Of a stretch of 64,000 nucleotides of DNA, positions 8,954 to 17,787 are shown in pieces. Both the position numbers and the translations under genes were made by a program. This DNA is from Maricaulis sp. (GTDB lineage: Bacteria; Pseudomonadota; Alphaproteobacteria; Caulobacterales; Maricaulaceae), in assembly GCF_015665295.1 (NCBI RefSeq), contig NZ_JADFAJ010000015.1, positions 1-64,000 on the forward strand, written 5' to 3'. Numbering within the stretch: position 1 is the stretch's first letter; each line of letters begins with the position of its first letter. Under the pieces are notes generated by a model. It saw nothing but the letters and a program-made list of their open reading frames with translations, was not told where the DNA came from and did not search any database.

Positions 8954-10485
8954 GCCCGCAACCCGACCGTATTTTCGTTCCCGGCGATTCCGCATCTATC
9001 TCGGTTGGCGCGGATGCCGTCGCCGCCCGGTTGGTGGACGCCCTGCCGGCGGACGCCCGCATCATCCGCAATGGCTCACGCGGCCTGTTCTGGCTCGAAC
9101 CGCTGGTCGAGATCGAGCGCGATGGCGAACGCCTCGGTTTCGGACCGGTCACACCAGACGATGTTGATAGTCTTGTTGCCGCCGGCTTTCCGGCTTCGGG
9201 TCACAGGCTTTCGCTTGGACCGGTTGAAGCAATCCCGCAGCTGGCACGCCAGCAGCGCCTGATCTTCGCCCGATGCGGCCATGACGACCCGCTGGACCTT
9301 GCGAGCTGGATCGAGATGGGCGGGCTTGCTGGACTGGAAACGGCCAGACGGATGGCGCCGGACAACATCATCGACACCGTAAAAGCCTCCGGCCTGCGTG
9401 GCCGGGGCGGAGCGGGTTTCCCGACCGGGATCAAATGGGAAACTGCCCGCAAGGCCGGGGGCGAGCAGACCTGGCTGTGCTGCAATGCCGATGAAGGCGA
9501 CAGCGGGACCTATGCCGACCGCCTGCTCATGGAAGGCGATCCCTTCACCCTGATCGCCGGTATGTGCATTGCGGCTCGGGCGATCGGTGCCACCGGCGGG
9601 CTGGTCTATCTGCGGTCCGAGTATCCGCACGCCATCCACACCCTCAAATCGGCGATCTCACTCTGGCGGGAGGCCGGACTTTTTGGCGGGTTGAATGAAG
9701 ACAATCACTTCGACATTGAGGTTCGCACCGGGGCTGGCGCCTATATCTGTGGCGAGGAATCCTCGATGCTGAACAGTCTCGAAGGCAAGCGCGGCGAGGT
9801 CCGGGCAAAGCCGCCGATACCGGCGATCTCCGGCCTGTTCGGCCAGCCGACCATTGTCAACAACGTCCTCACCCTCGCCAGCGTGCCCTGGATTCTGGAG
9901 CATGGCGGCGAAGCCTATCGCGAATTCGGCAGCGGGCGGTCCCGCGGCACCCAGGCTTTCCAGCTGGCGGGCGACATCCGCCAAGGCGCCCTCGTCGAGC
10001 TGGCTTTCGGTGTCTCGCTGCGGACCCTGATTGACGACTTTGGCGGCGGGACACGGTCGGGACGCCCCATGCGCGCGGTCCAGGTCGGCGGCCCTTTGGG
10101 TGCCTATCTCGGCCGAGCCGATCTCGATGTCGTCCTCGACTATGAGGCGATCGCCGCGATTGGTGGTATGCTGGGGCATGGTGGCATCGTGGTCTTCAAC
10201 GACACGGTCGACATGGCAAGGCAGGCGCGTTTCGCCATGGCGTTCTGCGCCGTTGAAAGCTGCGGCAAGTGCACGCCCTGCCGCGTTGGGGCCACGCGTG
10301 GCCGGGAAACGCTCGACAAGATTATCGCAGGGGATGCTGTGAGCGAGAACCTCGCCCTGCTGGAAGACCTTTGCGAGCTGATGACCGATGGCTCGCTGTG
10401 CGCGATGGGCGGGCTGACCCCGATGCCGGTCCGGAGCGCCGTCAAGCGCTTCCCGGAAGACTTCGCCCGCCAGGCTGCCGAGTAG
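8950..10485 (+). CDS. fdsB: NAD-dependent formate dehydrogenase beta subunit (NuoF-like)
   Basis: A 511-residue flavoprotein. Residues up to about 115 form a short thioredoxin-like lead. The NuoF core follows with the FMN/NAD glycine loop GRGGAGFPTG at 151-160, the NADEGDSGTY segment and GAGAYICGEES. The [4Fe-4S] cysteines are C438, C441 and C444 (ESCGKCTPC) with the distant C484 (SLCAMGG). It reduces NAD+ with electrons received through iron-sulfur clusters from the FdsA subunit. It is coupled to fdsG by overlap and followed nine bases later by fdsA. Confidence 0.95.
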   Translation: MSPQPDRIFVPGDSASISVGADAVAARLVDALPADARIIRNGSRGLFWLEPLVEIERDGERLGFGPVTPDDVDSLVAAGFPASGHRLSLGPVEAIPQLARQQRLIFARCGHDDPLDLASWIEMGGLAGLETARRMAPDNIIDTVKASGLRGRGGAGFPTGIKWETARKAGGEQTWLCCNADEGDSGTYADRLLMEGDPFTLIAGMCIAARAIGATGGLVYLRSEYPHAIHTLKSAISLWREAGLFGGLNEDNHFDIEVRTGAGAYICGEESSMLNSLEGKRGEVRAKPPIPAISGLFGQPTIVNNVLTLASVPWILEHGGEAYREFGSGRSRGTQAFQLAGDIRQGALVELAFGVSLRTLIDDFGGGTRSGRPMRAVQVGGPLGAYLGRADLDVVLDYEAIAAIGGMLGHGGIVVFNDTVDMARQARFAMAFCAVESCGKCTPCRVGATRGRETLDKIIAGDAVSENLALLEDLCELMTDGSLCAMGGLTPMPVRSAVKRFPEDFARQAAE

Positions 10486-10494
10486 GATTGCATC

Positions 10495-13350
10495 ATGCCC
10501 CTCGACCAGGACCCCGACTTTGGCACACCCGCCCCGCGTGGCACGTCAACCGGCGTAACGCTGGAGATCGATGGATTTGCCATCACCGTGCCGGAAGGCA
10601 CCAGCGTGATGCGGGCGGCAGCAATGCTGGGCACACAGATCCCGAAACTCTGCGCCACGGACATGCTCAAAGCCTATGGCTCATGCCGGCTTTGCCTGGT
10701 CGAGATCGATGGCAAGCGCGGCACGCCGGCCTCCTGCACAACCCCGGTCGAGTCCGGCATGAAAGTCATCACCCAGTCCGACCGGCTGGCGCGCCTGCGC
10801 CGCGGTGTGATGGAACTCTACATCTCCGATCACCCGCTTGACTGCCTGACCTGTTCCGACAATGGCGATTGCGAACTGCAGGACATGGCTGGGGCCGTCG
10901 GCCTGCGTGAGGTGCGCTATGGCTTTGCCGGCGAAAATCATGGAGGGCAGGCCAAGGACACCTCAAACCCCTATTTCGATTTCGAGCCCTCCAAATGCAT
11001 CGTCTGCTCGCGCTGCGTTCGGGCCTGTGACGAAGTCCAGGGCACCCTCGCGCTGACCGTCGAGGGTCGCGGCTTCGACTCCAGCATCTCGGTCGGCGGG
11101 CCGGACTTCTTCAACTCGGAATGCGTCTCCTGCGGGGCCTGCGTCCAGGCCTGCCCGACGGCAACCCTGCAGGAAAAGGCGGTCGTCGAGCATGGCGTGC
11201 CGGATCGCACGGTGAAGACAACCTGCGCCTATTGCGGCGTCGGCTGCTCGTTCAAGGCGGAGCTGAAGGGCAATCAGGTCATCCGCATGGTGCCGGACAA
11301 GGATGGCAAGGCCAATCACGGCCATTCCTGCGTCAAGGGACGTTTCGCCTGGGGCTATGCCTCGCATGCCGACCGGATCACCACACCAATGATCCGCGAC
11401 AGGATCGACGAAGCCTGGCGCGAAGTAAGCTGGGACGAGGCGATCGGCTTTGCCGCGGAGCGATTGAAGGCGACACAAGCCGCCCATGGCCGTAAATCAA
11501 TCGGCGCGATTTCATCCTCGCGCTGCACGATCGAGGAAGTCTGGCTGGTCCAGAAAATGGTCCGCGCTGCCTTTGGCAATAACAATATCGACACCTGTGC
11601 CCGCGTCTGTCACTCGCCGACCGGCTATGGCCTGAAACAGACCTATGGCACCTCCGCCGGCACCCAGGACTTTGACAGTGTCGAAGAGGCCGACGTCATC
11701 CTCCTGATCGGCGCCAACCCGACCGACGCCCATCCGGTATTCGCCTCGCAGATGAAGCGGCGCCTGCGGGCTGGCGGAAAACTGATCGTCGCAGACCCTC
11801 GAGCCATAGACCTCGTCCGCACCCCCCATATCGAAGCAGCGTTTCACCTGCCGCTTCAACCCGGCACCAATGTTGCCCTCATCAATGCCTTCGCCCACGT
11901 GGCGGCAACCGAAGGTCTGCTCAACGAGGCCTTCATGGCCGAGCGCTGCGAGACGGACTCGGCCGATGACTGGCTCGCCTTCATCAAGGACGAGGCGAAC
12001 TCCCCTGAAACGGCGGCCGCGATCACCGGCGTCGCCGCCGAGGACATCCGGGCTGCCGCGCGCCTTTACGCCGGTGGCGACCAGGCGGCGATCTATTACG
12101 GGCTTGGCGTCACCGAACACAGCCAGGGTTCGACGATGGTCATGGGCATGGCCAATCTCGCCATGGCGACCGGCAATATTGGCCGACCCGGAGTCGGAGT
12201 GAACCCGCTGCGCGGGCAGAATAATGTCCAGGGCTCCTGCGACATGGGATCCTTCCCTCACGAATTTCCCGGTTACCGTCATGTCAGCGACGATGAGACT
12301 CGCGCCACCTTCGAGGCGGCCTGGCAATGCCCGCAGGACCCCGAGCCTGGCCTGCGCATTCCCAATATGTTCGACGAGGCCTGCGGCGGCACATTCCGGG
12401 GGCTTTACGTGCAGGGCGAGGACATCGCCCAGTCCGACCCCAATACCCAGCATGTCGAGACCGCTCTCAAGGCGCTCGATGTCCTGATCGTGCAGGACCT
12501 GTTCCTCAACGAAACCGCCCGCTTTGCCCACGTCTTCCTGCCCGGCACGTCGTTCCTCGAAAAGGATGGGTGCTTCATCAATGCCGAACGACGCATCAAT
12601 CGCGTCCGGCCCGCGATACCCGTCAGGACCGGCATGGAGGAATGGCGCGTCACCCAGGCGCTGACAGAGGCCATGGGGTATGAAGAAGCCTCCTACGCCG
12701 ACAGCGCCGCCATCATGGGCGAGATCGCCGCCCTGACTCCAACCTTCGCCGGCGTGTCGCACGCCCGGCTCGACCGGGAAGGCAGTGTGCAATGGCCCTG
12801 CAATGACATGGCCCCAGCGGGAACACCGGTCATGCATGTCGGCGGCTTCGTGCGCGGCAAGGGCCGCTTCATGATCACGGAATTCGTGCCGACGACCGAA
12901 CGCACAAACCGAAAATTCCCACTCATTCTCACGACCGGGCGCATCCTGACCCAGTATAATGTCGGCGCGCAGTCACGGCGGACCGAGAACTCACGCTGGC
13001 ACGCCGAAGACCTTCTGGAGCTGCACCCCAGCGATGCCGAGGCGCGCGGCATCCAGGATGGGCAATGGGTTTCGATCCGCTCGCGCAAGGGCGAAGTGAC
13101 CTTGCGGGCCAAGCACTCCGGGCGCATGACGCCGGGCGTTGTCTATACGACCTTCCACCATCCCGAGACCGGGGCGAACGTCGTCACCACCGAGAATTCG
13201 GATTGGGCGACGAGTTGCCCGGAATACAAGGTGACCGCGGTCGAGGTCGCGCCGGCCAATCACCGCTCCGCCTGGCAGGAAGACTATGCCGAAACCCTCG
13301 CCTCGGCACGCCGAATCCGGAAAGACAAGCGTGTCGAACCCGCCGAATAG
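10495..13350 (+). CDS. fdsA: NAD-dependent formate dehydrogenase alpha subunit, molybdopterin enzyme
   Basis: A 951-residue catalytic subunit. Order of domains: a [2Fe-2S] ferredoxin fold (about 20-100), a NuoG-like His/Cys cluster region (HPLDCLTCSDNGDCELQ), two [4Fe-4S] ferredoxin motifs (CIVCSRCVRAC and CVSCGACVQAC), a further cluster (CAYCGVGC), then the bis-MGD molybdopterin barrel. The active-site metal ligand is cysteine, not selenocysteine: C372 in CARVCHSPTGYG, followed by the catalytic histidine H373. The C-terminal part has the molybdopterin dinucleotide-binding fold. It oxidises formate to CO2. The family's small delta subunit (fdsD) is not found downstream; fdhD and mobA follow directly. 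Confidence 0.96.
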   Translation: MPLDQDPDFGTPAPRGTSTGVTLEIDGFAITVPEGTSVMRAAAMLGTQIPKLCATDMLKAYGSCRLCLVEIDGKRGTPASCTTPVESGMKVITQSDRLARLRRGVMELYISDHPLDCLTCSDNGDCELQDMAGAVGLREVRYGFAGENHGGQAKDTSNPYFDFEPSKCIVCSRCVRACDEVQGTLALTVEGRGFDSSISVGGPDFFNSECVSCGACVQACPTATLQEKAVVEHGVPDRTVKTTCAYCGVGCSFKAELKGNQVIRMVPDKDGKANHGHSCVKGRFAWGYASHADRITTPMIRDRIDEAWREVSWDEAIGFAAERLKATQAAHGRKSIGAISSSRCTIEEVWLVQKMVRAAFGNNNIDTCARVCHSPTGYGLKQTYGTSAGTQDFDSVEEADVILLIGANPTDAHPVFASQMKRRLRAGGKLIVADPRAIDLVRTPHIEAAFHLPLQPGTNVALINAFAHVAATEGLLNEAFMAERCETDSADDWLAFIKDEANSPETAAAITGVAAEDIRAAARLYAGGDQAAIYYGLGVTEHSQGSTMVMGMANLAMATGNIGRPGVGVNPLRGQNNVQGSCDMGSFPHEFPGYRHVSDDETRATFEAAWQCPQDPEPGLRIPNMFDEACGGTFRGLYVQGEDIAQSDPNTQHVETALKALDVLIVQDLFLNETARFAHVFLPGTSFLEKDGCFINAERRINRVRPAIPVRTGMEEWRVTQALTEAMGYEEASYADSAAIMGEIAALTPTFAGVSHARLDREGSVQWPCNDMAPAGTPVMHVGGFVRGKGRFMITEFVPTTERTNRKFPLILTTGRILTQYNVGAQSRRTENSRWHAEDLLELHPSDAEARGIQDGQWVSIRSRKGEVTLRAKHSGRMTPGVVYTTFHHPETGANVVTTENSDWATSCPEYKVTAVEVAPANHRSAWQEDYAETLASARRIRKDKRVEPAE

Positions 13351-14140
13351 CCGGCCCGCCATCACGGAGACCGGGACAGCGGCGGCGATGTCGTGCGATG
13401 TCAGGCTGGCGGATGGTGACGTCTGGGCGCTGGCCGAAGAAGTCCCGGTCGCCATCGTCTACAATCGCCGCAATCACGCTGTGATGCTGGCGACCCCGGC
13501 CGATCTCACCGATTTTGCGATCGGATTTTCCCTGTCCGAAGGGATCATCCGCGACCCGTCCGAGATCGAGGCGGTGGAGATCGTCCATCAGACCATTGGC
13601 GTGAACCTTCACATCACACTCAATCCAGAGCGGCTGGAACGCTTTGACCTTGTCAGTCGCCGCCGCAATCTGCCGGGCCGGGCCGGATGTGGCTTGTGCG
13701 GACTGGAGAATGTGGAAAGCCTCACCGCACCGCTCGAACCGGTCGTAGACACACACATCGAGCCCAATCCGGAAGCCCTGGCGCGTGCGCTGGATGAGCT
13801 GAGCCACTGGCAACCCCTCAATGTAACGACTCGCTCGGTCCACGCCGCAGCCTGGGCGGACCTGTCCGGCCAGATCATTGCGGCGCGCGAGGATGTCGGT
13901 CGACACAATGCGCTGGACAAACTGATCGGCGCCAACGCGGTGACAGGCCGCGCCCCAGCCGACGGCTTCCTGATCATGTCGAGCCGCTGCTCCTATGAAC
14001 TGGTCGAAAAAGCCGCCCGCGCTGGACTGCCGGCCATTGCCAGCCTGTCGGCGCCGACCGCCTTTGCCGTCCGCAAGGCCACCGAAGCCCGGATTTCGCT
14101 CTATGCCCGCAAGGGCAATGCCTTTGTCCGGGTCACATGA
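13331..14140 (+). CDS. fdhD: Formate dehydrogenase sulfurtransferase/accessory protein FdhD
   Basis: A 269-residue protein if started at GTG 13331, which lies inside the end of fdsA and follows GGAAAG at four to six bases; an ATG further upstream lies deeper within fdsA. The hallmark is the cysteine pair in GCGLCG (C120 and C123), used to carry sulfur from IscS to the molybdenum cofactor. The later GREDVGRHNALDKLIG-type stretch (about residues 180-200) and SSRCSYE are also family signatures. It is needed to make FdsA active. It overlaps mobA by four bases, which fits a formate dehydrogenase maturation operon (also called fdsC in fds operons). Confidence 0.93.
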   Translation: MSNPPNSRPAITETGTAAAMSCDVRLADGDVWALAEEVPVAIVYNRRNHAVMLATPADLTDFAIGFSLSEGIIRDPSEIEAVEIVHQTIGVNLHITLNPERLERFDLVSRRRNLPGRAGCGLCGLENVESLTAPLEPVVDTHIEPNPEALARALDELSHWQPLNVTTRSVHAAAWADLSGQIIAAREDVGRHNALDKLIGANAVTGRAPADGFLIMSSRCSYELVEKAARAGLPAIASLSAPTAFAVRKATEARISLYARKGNAFVRVT

Positions 14141-14727
14141 GCCGGATCGGCCTTGTTCTCGCCGGAGGTGGATCCCGGCGCATGGGCGAGGGCGACAAAG
14201 CGCTGATCGACTTGGCTGGCCAGCGCATGATCGACCACGTGCTCGCCCGCATCAGGCCGCAGGTTGATGCTGTCCTGATTTCCGGGCCCACGGATTTCGG
14301 CACTGGTCTCGCGACCATCCCGGACGAGCCGGCCGGGCTTCAAGGGCCTGTGGGCGGTTTGGTTGCAAGTGCCCGGTTTCTCGCCGCCAGCCAGGCCGAC
14401 GCCACAATGATGGTCACCGTCCCGGTCGATGCGCCTTTCCTGCCAACCGATCTGGTTGAGCGACTCTGCGACGCCGAAGGCCCGGCCATCGCCCGAGCCG
14501 GAGGCCGATTGCACCCGACATTTGCCGCCTGGGATCCGAACGGACTGATCGCGGCTCTCGGCGATTTTCGCCCGGGTGACGGACCGTCCCTTCAATCCGT
14601 GATCGAGCGGGTGCAGGCGCGGATCGTCGATTTCGACGACCCGCTGGCCTTCACCAATATCAACACACCGGCAGAGGCGGACGAAGCCCGTCTTCGCCTT
14701 ACGTCATGCAACCTGCCAAGCGGCTAG
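14137..14727 (+). CDS. mobA: Molybdenum cofactor guanylyltransferase MobA
   Basis: A 196-residue nucleotidyltransferase. The GTP-binding signature LAGGGSRRMGEGDKAL spans residues 7-22, and the metal-binding aspartate is in VPVDAPFLP. It joins GMP to molybdopterin to give the (bis-)MGD cofactor used by FdsA. It is the last gene of the fds operon and overlaps fdhD as ATGA. The final bases overlap the end of a convergent autotransporter remnant by four bases. Confidence 0.93.
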   Translation: MSRIGLVLAGGGSRRMGEGDKALIDLAGQRMIDHVLARIRPQVDAVLISGPTDFGTGLATIPDEPAGLQGPVGGLVASARFLAASQADATMMVTVPVDAPFLPTDLVERLCDAEGPAIARAGGRLHPTFAAWDPNGLIAALGDFRPGDGPSLQSVIERVQARIVDFDDPLAFTNINTPAEADEARLRLTSCNLPSG

Positions 14728-14985
14728 TTGAAGGACAGGCGGAGTCCGATCCGAGCGGAGCGGGCATCAAAATCACCGTCGCCCAGACCGGAAACATCGG
14801 TTTCCAGGACGATTGATGCACCCGGCGCCAGCTGGCCGTGCAGGCCAAAGCGGGCATCCAGACGGACATCACCGGTCCCGACCAGCGCACCTGCCTCGTT
14901 GAGCAATTCCACCGGATTATAGTCCCAGACACCCGTGAGCCCGAGGCTCGGCTCCCACCAGCCGCCATCGGGCGCCTCGAAGCAG
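14724..14985 (-). pseudogene. C-terminal stump of an autotransporter/outer-membrane barrel
   Basis: On the minus strand one frame reads DGGWWEPSLGLTGVWDYNP, then VRLDARFGLHGQLAPGASIV and ends SARIGLRLSFN. Aromatic alternation and a final phenylalanine-containing strand are typical of the last strands of autotransporter beta-barrels. A stop codon precedes the segment at about 14985 and no start codon or passenger domain is found upstream. It is best read as a 3' remnant. A 62-codon frame from ATG 14912 exists within it but would give only three or four strands. Confidence 0.5.
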
Positions 14986-15437
14986 GGCCGGGGTCAATCG
15001 CAAGACATGCCAGACCCGCGAGAAACGCGGCGTTCGCCTTGCGGGCCTGCCGACAAATGCGCTGCACCGTGCAAACATACGTGAAACCAGCCGCGTCATC
15101 ATCTTCAATCCCCGTCTGCGGCATCGGGAATGCCGCCTGTCTGACCTCAAACGCCATATCCGGCCTGATCCTTCACGCGGACCAGGCCGGACACGGGTAG
15201 CGCCCCCCGGCACACACCCGGATGCCTGGCGCACGCCATCGCGCCACCAGACAAAACTTGTCGCTCGGGAACAGGCCGGTTTTCGGAAAGGCGAACAATC
15301 GCCCAAACGGGTGGGTGGGGCGGGTTTTCCCAGTCGGAGAGGCACATCGGCCACACCGCAACGAAAAGACCCCGGCCTTCCTCTCGAAGGCCGGGGTCCT
15401 GCCGTGTCATTGAATAGCGTCGTGAGCGCCCTCCGCC
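14986..15437. other. Gene-free stretch with a terminator at its right end
   Basis: About 450 bases without a supportable gene. Short frames on both strands are rich in Arg, Pro and Gly and do not resemble known proteins. The only clear signal is the hairpin at 15368-15398, which belongs to the minus-strand gene on the right. The stretch may be the eroded body of the barrel gene whose end lies at 14724-14985. Confidence 0.5.
15368..15398 (-). terminator. Rho-independent terminator of the PPC-repeat protein gene
   Basis: A perfect 12-bp stem (GACCCCGGCCTT with AAGGCCGGGGTC) closes a 7-base loop. Read on the minus strand it is followed by CTTTTCGT. It lies 40 bases past the stop codon at 15438, so it fits the end of that transcript. 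Confidence 0.8.
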
Positions 15438-17672
15438 CTAGCCCGGCGCCGTGAAGTGCTCGGCGCTGAAGCTGTAGGCCGGCGATGCCGGCGCCGTCAT
15501 GGCCGGAGCGACATCGAGGGAATAGCCGACATCACTGCACACACCGGGCGCTTCCGGCATGGTGCGGTTGAACACCATCAGGGCAACATGATCATGCGCG
15601 GTCGTGTCGACGACACCCCCCTGTCCCAGCGGGATGACCTGGATCCGGTCCCCATCCTGCGCCAGCGCGAACAGATCCAGCCCGTCATCACCGCGCAGGC
15701 TGAACTCGTAAACGCCGTCCAGCGCCACCGTGATGTAGTTGGCGCCCAGCTGCTCCAGTCCGCCCTTGGACATCCAGCCGCGTTCGCTGCTGAGCGTGTG
15801 CTGCACGCGGACCGTGCTGTTGAACATCGGTGCGAGATCATAAGCGAGGGCATAATTCTGGGCCCGCCAGCGGCTGATGACGTCGGGAATGGTCGTCCCG
15901 ACCGGCTCCAGCGTCGCCGCCATCGTCTCGAACCCGTCGAGAGCGACGCTGTTCTCCCACATCGTCACCACAATGCCTTCGCCATAAACGTCGGCCATCG
16001 ACTGCAACAGGGTCCATTGTGAGTAGTCGAACCCGTCCTGGCTCGTCGTCCAGCACACTTCAGGTGCGGCGAAATCTGTCTCGACATAGTCGGTTGCGTC
16101 CTGGTCACTGCCGACCGTCGTGGTCTCGGTCCACGAGGCCGTTGCCTCGTAGAGCCAGTCGAGGCCTTCCTCGGAATCATAGCCAAACTGGATGACGTGG
16201 TTGAATTCATGTGTTGCCGTGGCGCGCATCAGGCTGTGCACAGATGCTGCCTTGCCCATGCCGACAAAATCATTGTCGATCACGAAGACAGTACGGGCCG
16301 CCGCAGTTTCGCGGACATCAGACGTGTTGCTGTTGTCGAAGACGATCTGGACGGGGTAGGTCACACCCATCGATCCGTCCGCATCGGCGACATAGGCGCG
16401 GTAGCGACCATCATCATCGCGCACCGGCTCGGCCCAGCCGATCCGGCTGACCTGGCTGTCGAGCATTTCCTGCAGCGCATCGCCGACCGATTGGGCATAT
16501 TCGGTAGACGAGGCGTCGACGCCTTCCAGCGTGTAGAGCACGCGGAAATCCGGCGTCATCACCGTCAATTCAGGTCCGCTCAGTGAGACCCGGTTTTCAA
16601 GCAGCTCCTGCAGGGTTTCAGCCACGGAGGCATCGACAAGGGACAGCTCGAGCCGGAAGTCACCGGAACTCTCCCCACTCCGATAACGCCGGAGCTCGAG
16701 CGTGTAGGTCGCGGTCTCCGGTGCCGTGAAGGCGATCGCCGAATTCAGCGATCCATCGCCGCGGTCATCATTCAGGGCGACCGGATTGCCATCGGCGCCA
16801 ACCAGCCTGAGCACCGTATCGAGATCGCCCGTGACAGCTTCGGCGATGGCCAGAAGGGTTTCACCGGCGGCCAGTTCGATCGGGTAGTCAAACTCAGCTT
16901 CCCGCCCTCCGATCGTGCCATCATATTCAGCGAAGGGCGTGCGTTCGATACTGTCGAAATCGAATGGCACTTCGGCATTGGGGTCGATCGCCACAGACAG
17001 GACCAGATCGCCAAAGCTGGCGGCGTCGAACGTGCCCAGCTCGACAGTGTAGCGGCCCGCTTCCGGCGCTTGGAACACCAATTGCGAATTGAGCGATCCG
17101 TCGCCGCGGTCATCGTTCTGGGCAATGATGGTGCCATCAGCACTGATAAGGGTGAGCGTTGTATCCAGGCCATCAGTCAGCGCGTAAGTCGTGACGACGA
17201 GAATGTCATCGACGGCCAGTTCGACCGGGTAGGTTTCGGCGGGCCGGTCGCGCTCAAGGGTGACGGATGCCTCGCTGAGAATGCGGGCCTCACTCGACAG
17301 GCCGAACTCGACCCCCTCAGCGATGACAAGATCGAACGCTCCCGTCGCACCGCCATATCCGGTCACCACGGCGGTATACCGGCCCGATTGTTCAGCGAGG
17401 TAGGTGATCTGCGAGGAGAGGTCGCCTGGCTCGCGGTCATCATTCTCCGCGACCGGTCGCCCGTTGGGGTCAAGCAGTTCGAGAACCGTGTCAAAGCCGC
17501 CGGTCGGCTGGGTCGTCAGCGTGACAATCTGTCCGGCCTCGAAATCGACCTCGATCAGCGAGCGCGCCGCCTGCTCAGTCACCTCGCCCGCGACAACCCG
17601 ATCATCCGCCGCTTGCGCAACCGCGCTTCCGGCCAGACACACAAACGCACCCAGAACATAACCTACGCGCAC
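15438..17672 (-). CDS. Secreted PPC-repeat protein with putative zinc metalloprotease domain
   Basis: A 744-residue protein with a Sec signal peptide (cleavage after AVAQA, about residue 21). Three related beta-domains follow (about 25-115, 130-225 and 240-345). Each has the pre-peptidase C-terminal pattern of a T-L-L-D/L-I-S-A-D-G strand, an N-D-D-R loop and a G-R-Y-T strand. The C-terminal half holds ATATHEFNHVIQFGYD, a zinc-type HExxH motif, with a possible third ligand glutamate in LYEATASWTE. It is likely an extracellular protease or cell-surface protein. The exact peptidase family is not recognised. GGGAGG stands just upstream of the start and a strong terminator follows the gene. Confidence 0.75.
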   Translation of the reverse strand: MRVGYVLGAFVCLAGSAVAQAADDRVVAGEVTEQAARSLIEVDFEAGQIVTLTTQPTGGFDTVLELLDPNGRPVAENDDREPGDLSSQITYLAEQSGRYTAVVTGYGGATGAFDLVIAEGVEFGLSSEARILSEASVTLERDRPAETYPVELAVDDILVVTTYALTDGLDTTLTLISADGTIIAQNDDRGDGSLNSQLVFQAPEAGRYTVELGTFDAASFGDLVLSVAIDPNAEVPFDFDSIERTPFAEYDGTIGGREAEFDYPIELAAGETLLAIAEAVTGDLDTVLRLVGADGNPVALNDDRGDGSLNSAIAFTAPETATYTLELRRYRSGESSGDFRLELSLVDASVAETLQELLENRVSLSGPELTVMTPDFRVLYTLEGVDASSTEYAQSVGDALQEMLDSQVSRIGWAEPVRDDDGRYRAYVADADGSMGVTYPVQIVFDNSNTSDVRETAAARTVFVIDNDFVGMGKAASVHSLMRATATHEFNHVIQFGYDSEEGLDWLYEATASWTETTTVGSDQDATDYVETDFAAPEVCWTTSQDGFDYSQWTLLQSMADVYGEGIVVTMWENSVALDGFETMAATLEPVGTTIPDVISRWRAQNYALAYDLAPMFNSTVRVQHTLSSERGWMSKGGLEQLGANYITVALDGVYEFSLRGDDGLDLFALAQDGDRIQVIPLGQGGVVDTTAHDHVALMVFNRTMPEAPGVCSDVGYSLDVAPAMTAPASPAYSFSAEHFTAPG

Positions 17673-17787
17673 ATACGCCTCCCACAGCCAGCCGCCGGAG
17701 GAGTCCGGTGCAGCTTTCCCCTCCCCGCTTTAGCGGCATCTTGAGACCACCACAAGCGAGGTACGAAGACCCGGGGCTTGCAGCAGC

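Noticed and set aside
11512-12837. A 441-codon minus-strand frame inside fdsA
   Set aside because: Fully antisense to the molybdopterin domain of fdsA; no recognisable domain.
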